A stretch of DNA of 64,000 nucleotides from assembly GCF_001618865.1 (NCBI RefSeq), contig NZ_CP015136.1, positions 965,001 to 1,029,000 of the forward strand, given 5' to 3'. A model generated the notes under the pieces. It searched no databases. It was not told the DNA's origin and saw only the letters and a list, made by a program, of their open reading frames with translations. This DNA comes from Luteitalea pratensis (GTDB taxonomy: Bacteria; Acidobacteriota; Vicinamibacteria; Vicinamibacterales; Vicinamibacteraceae). The translations under genes and the position numbers were made by a program. This document shows positions 54,101 to 62,036 of this stretch, piece after piece. Every line of letters begins with the position of its first letter. The first letter of the stretch is position 1.

Positions 54101-54935
54101 CGCGCGTGGTCGCGTCCGACTGTCGCTCAGCGAATTCTCCGGGGCCGACGAGGACTTCTCCGCTGCACTCGAGTCTGGTTACCAGCGCAATGAAGTGTCG
54201 TTTCAGAGGGGCCTCGCCCGGTTGTCTCTCGGGCGCTTCCCGGCCGCCGAAGAGGACTTCTGTCGGGCCGGGGCCGACGGCGCGGCGAGTCCTGAGATCG
54301 CTTACTGGATCGGAGTGTCTCGCCTGAATCAGGGCAAGCTGGTCGAAGCGCGATCCGATCTGACGACTGCCATCAGTGGCGGCCTGAAGGAATCGCGTGT
54401 GTCATTCGCGCTTGGCCTGGTCAAAGCTGGCTTGAACGATTATGCCGGCGCCGAGACCGATCTGACCGCCGCAGTCACCGCGGGAATGGACAGCGCGGAC
54501 GTCTTCCGCTACCGATCGCATGTCCGCTTACGCCTCGGGGCGTTGGCTGGCGCAATCGAAGACTGCACGCTGGTCGAAGCCAAGGCTACCGGCAGCCCTG
54601 ATGCCCTTCGAGTTCGCGCCTATCTCGACCTGGCGACCGGTGCCTTCGAGAACGCCGTAACCGCCTATCGGCTGGCCCTTGCCGCGCAGACTGACGCGGA
54701 AACACAGTTTGAGCTTGGTCTCGCGCTACTCTTCGCCAACGAGTTCGAGACCGCCCAAGCGACATACGCTGATGCGGCATCCGAGGCTGCGAGGGGCGAG
54801 GTCACCGCGGCCATCGGCGAACTGGAGTACTGGACCGGAAAGTACTCAGATCGGCTCGGCGCTCCTGACGCATCGAGCGCCGTGGCCGCGGTGCGTTCTA
54901 CTCTCCTGGGCGCCGCGAAGGCACATGAGAGCTGA
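48171..54935 (+). CDS. NDT/TIR-like - STAND NTPase - TPR protein, candidate defence sensor
   Basis: A 2254-aa cytosolic protein, intact. Residues 1-120 are a nucleoside-deoxyribosyltransferase/TIR-like domain: F-L-I-T-P-F-S, A-D-V-V-I-A-I-L-T-G, and N-P-N-V-F-F-E81-L-G-R-A, whose Glu matches the catalytic position of N-glycosidases of this fold. Residues 160-470 are a STAND-type NTPase: F-I-G-R-D-E-D, Walker A S-G-G-A-G-T-G-K196-S, Walker B L-L-L-L-V-D288-G-L-D-E-A, sensor V-M-V-T-S-R-P-S, winged helix after. Residues 480-1660 are helical repeats; 1660-2230 clear TPRs (A-V-E-K-Y-E-R-A-L-T-V-N-P, A-E-E-D-F-S-x-A). The layout is that of bacterial NLR-like proteins: repeats sense, NTPase oligomerises, N-terminal enzyme may cut NAD or nucleotides. 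No partner gene adjoins. Start ATG 48171 lacks a strong ribosome site. Confidence 0.85.
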   Translation: MPTAFLITPFSPARAGGEQAHVYDAVQRAVADAVTSAGLELVNPKEMAAAGPIADMVLQAIDEADVVIAILTGNNPNVFFELGRARQAAAILISESVDNIPFDVRHLRVLTYDSEAALSTLSGRLEAAIRATRATRPIPRLPALNRPDYRSEIDHIISYRTTIFIGRDEDLAMVARVAEEREPKYLLVSGGAGTGKSALVAELVRRHEERRWPTAIRPRLLFVFVRQEGGANRSIDFMRALNAQMLALSDADEPIAFESPAIETQFARLWTSSMQLARAEDPLLLLVDGLDEAAVEGSADVIRHLPSTLTNYVHVMVTSRPSPDPRLRVDLGHPLRGAQAHELRAFTVGEVEELLRSMGATPPELSALARRVWKATKGLPLLARFVSKDAVSDVSRLDALENNPPTDIRDYFVKQFEQLDAIAETKDSAWAVFRTFVVGLGPMTTEDLTEILGWSKNQVVKAIAAGERFLVSGQDGWELMHVELRRVLQERQFSSRELGDAKQGVVAWCRTYQAKGWPSTTPVYVLRYFLRHLSEREEDRSVVDACAAGYLEAKLERLLSPRDFEDDYSVLLTSCVRLADREALYAFTQRRARLADEVAVLARLEQWLDVFGQVVQSRESVAWRRWVVICVLGQRPIGLLNLCAGLTPDGTHPTEIFDSAEALIVTLALGDTRDQATHRLVRELTRWGAVPLARARRLCESIGAPHVRASANRLIASGYAEAGQPPNALAALTRSLSEVEQVLRSGKDESSILATFIEIAQTFPTVGAKDDAKAGLDHVVSLSSLIANPESASKVVTAASHGFAVLGDTTRATSLLIQTLIEGRPSRFAGITPAQATSAIVEHSNIAGASLEIRGILERISEAVGHVADRAVQAQVLAAVAHGYATCGDMDVSSQVLARAITAGAPSGESGDDVSACVDTYGGLATDDAQACLDRVRATLESISNGQEHTELASLLARGYSMAGRDDIACDLLDREFQQLVRKDLDLSWALSHLSQGYTSLRDVSIARRRLDGLLERGASLRDAISVSHVLSELSGSFERLGVADVARRIDRLHDLVAEGLSSAVDRSAAYSRAAAVYARVGDVDNASRSLYQAARAAADSNSFGYFGIHLKYVFASFRDRSAAAHVLERLPAILVDSGNTAVVVRMLLALARCAGAARDDAQTRALLERAHQSALRNSAEAARCGVLCDIALVADRLQCTELVEATLDDAERAARQFKAGFGWFVGVAPMIESMADVVGGLTDDQRATRWLIRLGRIVVDKRPSEDVGYARSLSAVARACTNRPRSAELRQIVEEMWDLAPDIADVYERTRMLVALTDAVSRHSGSDAARERLEQLQGTLAAMANQANRAEVMALIAGSFVGMGESSVAVGLLQDAYELVFPESGSWQWGSASIAAICAIVGTYGRLADDTQAIGGLRRACATVARLPWDARMVVAEIAKSHAAILSRGSYVRMLDAWHSAAAPGIFPNALIAPVYWRTGKRAKAIDVLSQGVENLTYITDLERRKTALSMVAHGAAEIQGDLRGADGFLTLLRPLTRMAEECGCPEVLALVGRSFINAGEIDAAVALLTRMTDADTFADLCANLLRAATSPRQPDELFDRILIASAPKGSGMLVRAIEERVVRSPKTLSQAHLEQLDRALTAFTDTVLAAAADGGETLESGAVGAARAAILVNAGRYEDAARQYAKAAETYELQHAESWRSWGLSLSEQDLHEAAVEKYERALTVNPLDGLTQALYGLSESRLGHPTKAADRYRTAIPLLPGHARPSVAEDLFNAGSKMFDAGDFENAARAFADAGNYHADRVKCAYWRGACRFNVGELKAAEEDFSFALEQDATHASARRLRVRTRFAMRRYADAEADLTELIDRGPVTGDAFYWRGRALASQGKAAEALRDFSRAIELDQDARSYYWRGQVRQALQTYADAEDDATMAIERDYGALAYELRGEVRERLGNLQEAEQDFSRAVEAAPGEARLRLARGRVRLSLSEFSGADEDFSAALESGYQRNEVSFQRGLARLSLGRFPAAEEDFCRAGADGAASPEIAYWIGVSRLNQGKLVEARSDLTTAISGGLKESRVSFALGLVKAGLNDYAGAETDLTAAVTAGMDSADVFRYRSHVRLRLGALAGAIEDCTLVEAKATGSPDALRVRAYLDLATGAFENAVTAYRLALAAQTDAETQFELGLALLFANEFETAQATYADAASEAARGEVTAAIGELEYWTGKYSDRLGAPDASSAVAAVRSTLLGAAKAHES

Positions 54936-55373
54936 GGCAGCGCCATCCGAACATCACCAGTGTCTGATGACTGCCGTCCCGCCAGACCTTCGGTCCCCCG
55001 AGCCGGTCCTCAGAACCACGGGGACGTCAGAGGAAGTCGAAGTACATCCTGAGGGCGGCGAGGTGCAAATCAAGACGGCGTCTGGAAGGGGAGTCAGCCC
55101 TGTTTCACAAGTTTGGCGTCCGCTCTCGTCTCAATATCTGATGACGCCCAGACGCCGCGCACATTGCCAGCGCCGACGCCTACGCGAGTGCAATCCCCTT
55201 GGACGTCCCGTTCTTCAAGCCTGACGCCAAGCTCGAGCGGGCGAGCAATCGCCTCCGCAGCCGCCCGTTCTGGATGGAGCTGCAAGTACTTGGACAGGCA
55301 GCAGCGCCACGGACTCCTGGCACGACCTGAGCAATTTGAGTATGTTTGACGTTCCATCAGCCGGGGGCTTCTC
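54936..55373. other. Intergenic stretch with a possible gene relic
   Basis: On the plus strand at about 55165-55330 one frame reads A-I-P-L-D-V-P-F-F-K-P-D-A-K-L-E-R-A then R-S-R-P-F-W-M-E-L-Q-V-L and has a coding look, but no start codon or family is recognised. No promoter is obvious before the M16 gene. Confidence 0.35.
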
Positions 55374-56759
55374 ATGCTCAGATCAGTCAAGCGATTGGTT
55401 GCCACGGGTCCGCTCCTGCTCGTGACGGCACTGTCTGTCGCCGTCGTCTTTGGCATGGCCAAGGCGGCCGCGCAGACCGCGATCAAGGAAATCAAGTTCT
55501 CCGACACGAAGCTCAAGAACGGGCTGCGCGTGATCATCTCGGAGGACCACGCCGCGCCCGTCTTCGCCATCGCCGTCAACTACAACGTCGGATCGCGCGA
55601 CGAGCGGAAGGGGCGGACCGGCTTCGCCCATCTGTTCGAGCACATGATGTTCAAGGGATCCGAGAACGTCGGCCCTGGCGAGCACCCGTACCTGATCTTC
55701 TCGAACGGCGGCTCGATGAACGGGACGACCAACAAGGATCGCACGCTCTATTTCGAGATCCTGCCCGCCAACCAGCTCGATCTCGGGCTTTACCTCGAGG
55801 CCGACCGGATGCGGTCGCTCGAAATCACCGGGCCGAACCTGGACAACCAGCGCCAGGCGGTGCAGGAGGAGCGTCGGCTCGGCGTCGACAACCAGCCATA
55901 CGGCAAGACATTCGAGGTCCGCGACGAGCTCGCCTACGAGAACTTCGCCTACGAGCATTCGGTGATCGGCTCGATGGCGGATCTGAGTGCGGCGACGGTC
56001 GACGACGTGGCGTCGTTCTTCAAGACGTACTACGCCCCCAACAACGCGGTGCTCAGCATCGTCGGCGACGTCGACACGAAGGCGACGCTTGAGAAGGTGC
56101 GCCGCTACTTCGAGTCGATTCCCTCGCAGCCGGCGCCCGCGGTCGTGGACATGACCGAGCCGGTCCAGACCGAGGAGCGGCGCACGACGCTCGAGGACAG
56201 CCTCGCGCGGCTGACGCGCCTCGACATGGTCTACAAGATCCCGCCCAGCTCGAGCCCGGACGCCGACGCGCTGCAGGTGCTGGGCACCGTGCTGTCGAAT
56301 GGCCGGTCGTCGCGCTTCTACGAGGCCATCGTGCGTCAGAAGGAATTGTCGCCGAGCGTCAACGCCTTTTCGGGTGAGAGCCGCGGCCCGGGGCTCTTCA
56401 CTGTCGTCGGCATCGTGACGCCGGGCAAGGCCGTCGCCGACCTCGAAGCCGCGATCGACGCCGAGATCGAGCGGGTGAAGACCGGGCCGATCGAGCCGTG
56501 GGAAATGGAGAAGGCCCGCAACAACGCTCGCAGCCAGTTGGTGAACAACCTGGGCAGCGCGCTCGGACGCGCCATCACGCTCGGCCAGGATGCGCTGTTC
56601 TACGACCAGCCCGGCCGGCTGAACACGACGGCGGCGCGCATCGCCAAGGTCACGCCCGAGGACGTGCAGCGCGTCGCCCGGCAGTATCTCGTCAAGACCG
56701 GACGCACCGTCGTGATCACTGTGCCAAAGGCCGCGCCGCCGGCGAAGGGAGGACTGTGA
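55374..56759 (+). CDS. M16-family zinc protease, catalytic subunit
   Basis: A 461-aa exported M16B-type peptidase. Signal anchor: L-L-L-V-T-A-L-S-V-A-V-V-F-G-M-A-K-A-A-A-Q. Inverted zinc motif H86-L-F-E89-H90-M-M-F-K-G-S, with the downstream Glu ligand at E165/E166 in V-Q-E-E-R-R-L. C-terminal half includes N-N-A-R-S-Q-L-V-N. In two-gene systems the catalytic subunit pairs with an inactive partner, here the next gene, which overlaps by 1 bp. Probable role: peptide degradation in the periplasm. Confidence 0.92.
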   Translation: MLRSVKRLVATGPLLLVTALSVAVVFGMAKAAAQTAIKEIKFSDTKLKNGLRVIISEDHAAPVFAIAVNYNVGSRDERKGRTGFAHLFEHMMFKGSENVGPGEHPYLIFSNGGSMNGTTNKDRTLYFEILPANQLDLGLYLEADRMRSLEITGPNLDNQRQAVQEERRLGVDNQPYGKTFEVRDELAYENFAYEHSVIGSMADLSAATVDDVASFFKTYYAPNNAVLSIVGDVDTKATLEKVRRYFESIPSQPAPAVVDMTEPVQTEERRTTLEDSLARLTRLDMVYKIPPSSSPDADALQVLGTVLSNGRSSRFYEAIVRQKELSPSVNAFSGESRGPGLFTVVGIVTPGKAVADLEAAIDAEIERVKTGPIEPWEMEKARNNARSQLVNNLGSALGRAITLGQDALFYDQPGRLNTTAARIAKVTPEDVQRVARQYLVKTGRTVVITVPKAAPPAKGGL

Positions 56760-58219
56760 TGCGCAGGACCACTGTCGCCGTTCTCGCCGTCTCACTGGCG
56801 ACGCTGCTGCCGCCAGATCCGGCTCTGGGTCAGGCCGGCCCTCAGCAACCGCCGTCGACCGTCGGCATGGTGGTCAAGGGGAAGGCGCCTGTCTCCAACG
56901 CCGTGCTGGCGGTCACGCTGCCGCACCCACAGGAGGCTACGCTCGCCAACGGGTTGCGCGTGATGGTGCTCGAGGATCACCGGCTGCCGCGGATCTCGTT
57001 CCAGTTGATCATTCCGGGCGCCGGCGGCTACTACGACCCGGCCGCGAAAATTGGTTTGAGCGGCCTCACCGCGCAGATGATGCGTGAGGGCACGGCCACG
57101 AAGTCGTCGCAGCAGATCTCGCAGGCGCTCGAGACGATGTCGGCGAATCTCAACGTGGGCAGCGGCGCCTCCGGCACCCAGGCGACGATGTCGGGCAGCG
57201 CGCTGACCGAGAACTTCGGCAGGCTGTTCGAGCTCGCCGCCGACGTCCTGCTCGACCCGTCGTTCCCGGCGGACGAATGGGATCGCCTGAAGACGCGGAC
57301 GCGCGCCGGCCTGACCCAGCAGCGGACCCAGCCCCAGTTCCTGGCGCAGGAGCGCTTCTCGAAGGTGGTCTTCGGCGACCATCCTGCCAGCCGCGTCGCG
57401 GCGACGCCGGAAACGCTTGACGCGATCACGCGCGACGCGATGGTCGAGTGGCATAGGACGCGGTGCGTCCCCGATCACGCGCTGATCGCGTTCGCCGGCG
57501 ACATCACGCTCGCCGCCGCCCGCACGCTCGTCGAGTCGAAGATCGGCGCCTGGAAGAAGGCCGGTGCGCCGAAGCCGCCGGTGGCCGAACCGGTGCCGGC
57601 GGGTCCGCCGAAGGCGTACCTCATCGCCCGCCCCGGCTCGGTTCAGACGAGCTTCGTCGTGGGTGCTCAGTCCATGACGCGCACCGATCCCGACTACGTA
57701 CCCTTGACCGTCGCCAACCGCGTGCTCGGCGGCGCGATGGGACGGCTGTTCCGGCACCTGCGCGAGGAGAAGGGCTACACCTACGGCGTCGGCAGCTTCT
57801 TCAGCGCGTCCGAGCATCGTGGCCAGTGGTCGGCGAGCACCAGCGTGCGCACCGACGTCACCGAGCCCGCGCTGAACGACCTGCTGGCCGACATCGATGC
57901 CATGCGGACGGCGCCCGTGCCCGAGAAGGAGCTGAACGACCACAAGCGCGCGATCGTGGCCGGCTTCGCGCTGTCGCTCGAGTCGCCGGAGCAGCTGCTC
58001 GGCTACTACGTGCAGAGCTGGATGTACAGTCTGCCGGCGGACTACTGGGACAAGTACCCGGCGCTCATCAGCGGCGTGACGGCCGAGCAGGCGCAGGCGG
58101 CCGCGTCCAAATACTGGAACGCGTCGAGGCTTCAGATCGTGGCCGTTGGCGACGCGAAGATCACCGAGACCATGAAGAAGCGTGGGCCGATCGAGATGTA
58201 CGACGCGGACGGGAAGTAG
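56759..58219 (+). CDS. M16-family protease partner, non-catalytic
   Basis: A 486-aa exported M16 protein whose ATG overlaps the preceding stop (TGATG). Signal peptide ends near A-L-G-Q. In place of H-x-x-E-H it reads G-L-S-G-L-T-A-Q-M-M-R-E-G-T, so it has no zinc site. It keeps the R-x-Y-type substrate-binding region of the C-terminal half (L-F-R-H-L-R-E-E-K-G-Y-T-Y-G-V-G-S-F-F). This is the regular partner role in M16B heterodimers: forming the closed chamber and binding substrate. The two genes are an operon. Confidence 0.92.
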   Translation: MRRTTVAVLAVSLATLLPPDPALGQAGPQQPPSTVGMVVKGKAPVSNAVLAVTLPHPQEATLANGLRVMVLEDHRLPRISFQLIIPGAGGYYDPAAKIGLSGLTAQMMREGTATKSSQQISQALETMSANLNVGSGASGTQATMSGSALTENFGRLFELAADVLLDPSFPADEWDRLKTRTRAGLTQQRTQPQFLAQERFSKVVFGDHPASRVAATPETLDAITRDAMVEWHRTRCVPDHALIAFAGDITLAAARTLVESKIGAWKKAGAPKPPVAEPVPAGPPKAYLIARPGSVQTSFVVGAQSMTRTDPDYVPLTVANRVLGGAMGRLFRHLREEKGYTYGVGSFFSASEHRGQWSASTSVRTDVTEPALNDLLADIDAMRTAPVPEKELNDHKRAIVAGFALSLESPEQLLGYYVQSWMYSLPADYWDKYPALISGVTAEQAQAAASKYWNASRLQIVAVGDAKITETMKKRGPIEMYDADGK

Positions 58220-58230
58220 ATGCAGTAGCG

Positions 58231-58262
58231 GCCCCGGACGCGGCCCAGGTCATGTCCGGGGC
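58231..58262 (+). terminator. Hairpin after the M16 operon
   Basis: gccccggac (58231-58239) pairs with gtccggggc (58254-58262): a perfect 9-bp GC stem with a 14-nt loop, 11 bp after the M16 stop. No run of T follows, so intrinsic termination is possible but not certain. Confidence 0.55.
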
Positions 58263-58428
58263 ACGCGCGCGTTGTACTCGCCATGATCGCTCCCGAGTGG
58301 AGCGCGAAGGGTAGTGAGCAGGCGCACGCTGCAGATTGATCTATGCGGACGCCCCGACGGGCAAGGAATGTCTTGTCATGGCGCTCGACTTCACGCCAGC
58401 GGATCGGCCCGTGTAATTCAGTGCCCGC

Positions 58429-60414
58429 TCAGCGGGGCTTCGTGTGTGCGCCGGCTCTTGCGAAGGACTGCGGCAGCCCAGCGCACGCCAGCAACTCGGT
58501 GAAGCGCGGGTCTTGACGGATAGGGTCGACTCCCAGGTGGAAGCCTATCGACGCGAAGCGGACTTCCTTGTTGTCGCAGCTTCGCTGAAGCCAGTCGAAC
58601 GCCGGGTCGATGTCGCCGAGCGCGATGCGCATCAGGCCCAGATCGAACGCTGAGACGTAAGTGGAGCGGGCCAGCCGTTCGGCTTGCGCCACGCGTCTCC
58701 GCGCTTCGCGGACGTCGCCGGTGGCGGCCAGCCCGTCCACGGCGGAGGCTATCGCCATGAAGTTGTCCGGCGCCGCACGCTCAGCCTCGAGGAACTCCCG
58801 TAGCGCCTCGTGGTGACGGCCAAGCTCCATGAGCGCTTGGCCTTTGATCACGCGTGCAAACCAGATGCGCGGCTCGCGCTCGAGCGTCCGATCGATGGCC
58901 TCGAGCGCTCGATCGGGCTGGCGCATGGCCGAATACAGATTCGCAAGCGAGACGTTCGGCATCGGCGTCAGCGGATCGATCTCGAGCGCACGGCGTCGCT
59001 CGACCATCGCCTCGTCGTATCGTCCGACGGTCTGGAGATGGAACGAATACCAGTGGTGACCGGTGGCGTAGTTGGGATCGAGCGCGAGCGCACGGTGATA
59101 CGCCGCCTCGGCGTCTGCCCAACGCCGCTCCTGAAAGCCCAAGGCCAACGCGAGACTGAGATGCGCCTCGGCCAGACCGGGGTCGAGCAGGAGAGCTTTT
59201 TCGGCGGCCGCGCGCAGGGCCGGGCCGGTCTCCCACGGCGGGGCGTAGGCAAAGTACCCCATCGGCGACCAGGTGTTCGCGACCCACGCGTAGGCCAGCG
59301 CGTAGTTCGGGTCGCTGGCCGTCGCCCGCTCGAACGCCGCGAGCGCCTCACGCAGGTCGCGCCTCGTCCGCCGTTCGAAGTGCAGCCGTCCCCGCAGGAA
59401 CCATTGATACGCGTCGAGACTCTCCGTCATGTGACGGGCGAGCGCCGCGCGCTCCTTCCCGCTCATTGGCACGTCGAGCCCCGCCGCGACGCGCTGGGCG
59501 ATCTGTGATTCCAGCCACATCAGATCGCTGACGGGCACCTCGACGGCACCTTCCCAGAGCACGCGCTCGCCGTTGGTGGACACGATACGCAGCGCGATCG
59601 CGAGCTGCTGGCCAGTTCGCGTGGCGGCCCCGCTCAGCCGGGCGTCCACGCCGAGCTCGCGACTCAGTGCGCGCGGATCGGCGGTAGCGCCTGCCGGCCA
59701 CGGCTTGACGGTGAGTGCGTGCAGTCGACCGAGCCGCCTGCCGATCGCAACCGCCAGCTCGCTTCCCAGGTTCGGGTGCATCTCCCCCGCGCGCAGCTCG
59801 AAGGGCTGCACAGTCAGCGACCGCACGAGCGGCGCGGCCGATTGTCTCGCGGGTCCGGATGACAGCAGCCATGCGGAAAGCAGCGTGCCGGCCACTACTA
59901 CGCCCGGCAGGGCGGTCCTGCGTGCCCGGCCCACATCCAGCGGCATCTGTCGAGCTTCAGTACCCGGCGAAGCGGCCAGAGGCGCAGCGACGGCAGCCGG
60001 CAAGGCGACGGGGCTGGACGCCGATGCTCCAGGCTCGGTCGGCAGCCCCTGCACGTCCGCGAGAAAGCGGTAGCCGCGTCTCGGGACGGTCTCGATGAAG
60101 CGGGGAGCGCTGGCGGAATCGCCGAGGGCGCGCCGGACCTTGGTGATCGCGGCGTTCAGGCTCGCGTCGAATTCGACGAAGGTTTCGTTCGTCCAGACGA
60201 GCTGCCTCAGTTCCTCGCGCGTGACCAACTCGCCCGGCCTGCTCACCAGACGGCTGAGAATCCGGGCCGGCTGCTCCTGAAGGGGCACGCGGCGCCCGTG
60301 TCGACGCAGGACCCCCGCGTCGAGATCGAGCTCGAACGTCCCGAAACTCACGAGACGACCGTCATCGACGATGGCCATCGGACGAGCAGGCGGCAAAGCG
60401 GATCTCAGCATCAC
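58429..60414 (-). CDS. Winged-helix (CadC/ToxR-like) membrane regulator with TPRs
   Basis: A 661-aa one-component regulator. Residues about 20-115 are an OmpR-type winged helix (F-G-T-F-E-L-D-L-D-A-G-V-L-R-R-H-G, Q-E-Q-P-A-R-I-L-S-R-L, then V-E-T-V-P-R-R-G-Y-R-F). A membrane helix follows at about 168-188 (A-L-P-G-V-V-V-A-G-T-L-L-S-A-W-L-L). Then a TolB-N-like domain (about 195-320), then TPRs to about 640 (Y-H-R-A-L-A-L-D-P-N-Y-A-T-G-H-H-W-Y). Such proteins sense envelope state and bind DNA while still in the membrane. It is divergent from the haloperoxidase-like gene and may regulate it. An in-frame ATG at residue 13 is an alternative start. Confidence 0.88.
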   Translation of the reverse strand: MMLRSALPPARPMAIVDDGRLVSFGTFELDLDAGVLRRHGRRVPLQEQPARILSRLVSRPGELVTREELRQLVWTNETFVEFDASLNAAITKVRRALGDSASAPRFIETVPRRGYRFLADVQGLPTEPGASASSPVALPAAVAAPLAASPGTEARQMPLDVGRARRTALPGVVVAGTLLSAWLLSSGPARQSAAPLVRSLTVQPFELRAGEMHPNLGSELAVAIGRRLGRLHALTVKPWPAGATADPRALSRELGVDARLSGAATRTGQQLAIALRIVSTNGERVLWEGAVEVPVSDLMWLESQIAQRVAAGLDVPMSGKERAALARHMTESLDAYQWFLRGRLHFERRTRRDLREALAAFERATASDPNYALAYAWVANTWSPMGYFAYAPPWETGPALRAAAEKALLLDPGLAEAHLSLALALGFQERRWADAEAAYHRALALDPNYATGHHWYSFHLQTVGRYDEAMVERRRALEIDPLTPMPNVSLANLYSAMRQPDRALEAIDRTLEREPRIWFARVIKGQALMELGRHHEALREFLEAERAAPDNFMAIASAVDGLAATGDVREARRRVAQAERLARSTYVSAFDLGLMRIALGDIDPAFDWLQRSCDNKEVRFASIGFHLGVDPIRQDPRFTELLACAGLPQSFARAGAHTKPR

Positions 60415-60563
60415 GCGCGCGAGTCAGAGCCGTCGGTAAACCTTGTTTCATCCGGACTTACGGGTTCATGCTCGTTTCACTTCCATACCCGCGCAAACCG
60501 TAGTTTCTGCGCCTGACATGGGTGCCTGGGAGTGAATCCCAGCTCTTCCAAGGAGCAACGCAG

Positions 60564-61847
60564 ATGCGCACGACAATCCTCGGTGCGACGCTGGCAGCCG
60601 CCCTGGCGGCTACGGCGGGACACGGCATTCAAGCGACGCATTCGTCCGCAGCCGTGGTCCTGAAATGGAACCAGCTTCTTCAGACCACGCTGCCTCAGCC
60701 GGGCAATCCGCTGAGTCCCCGTTTCTACGCGATGGCGCACATCGCGATGTTCGATTCGATCAACGGAATCGAGCGAGACTTCGAACCGTATCGGGTCCGT
60801 CTGCGGCCAGGGTTGTGGGGATCGGCCGAGGCGGCCGCCTCGCAGGCCGCGCATGACGTCCTCGTGGCCCTCAATCCCTCGGCGACCGCGGCCTACGACG
60901 AAGCCCTTGCGGCCGATCTCGGCGAGCATCCATCCGGCTTCGTCCACCGCGGCGCCGAGATTGGCGCCCACGTCGCCAGGGAGATCCTGGCGTGGCGGCA
61001 GCAAGACGGCTGGGTTGTCCCGGCGTTTCCGCCTTACGCCGAGCCGCTCCTTCCCGGGCGCTGGCAGCCGACACCGCCGGCCGGCACCGCCGCCACGTTC
61101 ACCCATCTCCAGCATGCGCTGCCGATGGCGCTGCTCTCGGCGACACAAGTCCTGCCGCCGCCCCCGCCGTCGCTCACGAGCGGCCGATACGCTGCGGATC
61201 TCAATGAGGTGAAGCTCCTCGGCAAGTCCGACAGCACCGCGCGGACCGAGGAGCAGACCAACATCGCGCGCCTCTGGTCAGGCGTCGGCACGACCACCGG
61301 TTTCTTCCCGGTGTGGAACAACGTGGCTCGCGATGTCGTCCTCGAGCGGAATCTGTCGCTGGTCGAAACGGCCCGCGTGTTCGTGCTCGTCAACGTCTCG
61401 ATCCACGATGCTCTCCAGACGACACAAGCGAGCAAGTTCGTGTACGGCATGTGGCGCCCCGTGACGGCGATCCGCGCGGCCGACACCGATCTGAATTCCG
61501 AGACCGAGCCAGATTCGACCTGGCTGCCCTTGATCACCACGCCTCCGTACCCGTCGTATGCCGGCAATCTGGCGACGATCGGCGCCAGTGCGGCGCGCGC
61601 CCTCGAGCACGTCAGCGGCACGAACGATGTGCCAGTGGCCATCACGTGGACTGGGCTCGGCGGGCTACCTCCCGTCACTCGGCACTTCGACGGTTTCCAG
61701 CAGGCAGCCGATGAAGAATTCATGGCCCGCATCTACGGCGGCGTCCACTACCGGTTCGACCAGCAGGCCGGTCAGCAGGCCGGCGTGTCGGTGGCCGACT
61801 ATGTGTTTGCCAACTTCATGCGGCCGCGCGGTCGATGGCTCGACTGA
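60564..61847 (+). CDS. Vanadium haloperoxidase/PAP2-like exported protein, altered active site
   Basis: A 427-aa exported protein; AAGGAG precedes ATG 60564 and a signal peptide follows (L-G-A-T-L-A-A-A-L-A-A-T-A-G-H-G). The vanadate/phosphate pocket is partly present: K291-F-V-Y-G-M-W-R298 and R389-I-Y-G-G-V-H395 with the usual spacing. But the central S-G-H motif, which supplies the acid-base His, reads Y-A-G-N335-L in P-P-Y-P-S-Y-A-G-N. The conserved His that binds vanadate (H395) remains. Activity may therefore be altered, for example phosphatase-like or lost. Family call is firm; function is not. Confidence 0.85.
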   Translation: MRTTILGATLAAALAATAGHGIQATHSSAAVVLKWNQLLQTTLPQPGNPLSPRFYAMAHIAMFDSINGIERDFEPYRVRLRPGLWGSAEAAASQAAHDVLVALNPSATAAYDEALAADLGEHPSGFVHRGAEIGAHVAREILAWRQQDGWVVPAFPPYAEPLLPGRWQPTPPAGTAATFTHLQHALPMALLSATQVLPPPPPSLTSGRYAADLNEVKLLGKSDSTARTEEQTNIARLWSGVGTTTGFFPVWNNVARDVVLERNLSLVETARVFVLVNVSIHDALQTTQASKFVYGMWRPVTAIRAADTDLNSETEPDSTWLPLITTPPYPSYAGNLATIGASAARALEHVSGTNDVPVAITWTGLGGLPPVTRHFDGFQQAADEEFMARIYGGVHYRFDQQAGQQAGVSVADYVFANFMRPRGRWLD

Positions 61848-61879
61848 GAGACTCCGCGTCCTGACCCACCGATGACAGT

Positions 61880-61908
61880 CGCGAGGCTCGATCCACTCGA
61901 GCCTCGCG
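61880..61908 (+). terminator. Strong hairpin after the haloperoxidase-like gene
   Basis: cgcgaggctcga (61880-61891) pairs perfectly with tcgagcctcgcg (61897-61908) around a 5-nt loop, 32 bp after the stop. No T run follows, so it could be a terminator or only a transcript-end stabiliser. Confidence 0.65.
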
Positions 61909-62036
61909 AGGCGGCATCGTCCCCCACGACACGCGGGAGCCGCGAACTCTCGAAACGCAGCGTTGTCCCGGATGTTGGTTGCGCCACTCCAGGTGCCGGC
62001 CCTATGGGCAAGGCGATGACGCTCAGCTGCGAGGGC

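Noticed and set aside
55383-56795. Long minus-strand open frame (470 codons) opposite the M16 gene
   Set aside because: Arg/His/Gly-rich composition without family motifs; antisense shadow of a GC-rich gene. Same for the long frames opposite 38400-41246, 8290-10341 and 664-2022.
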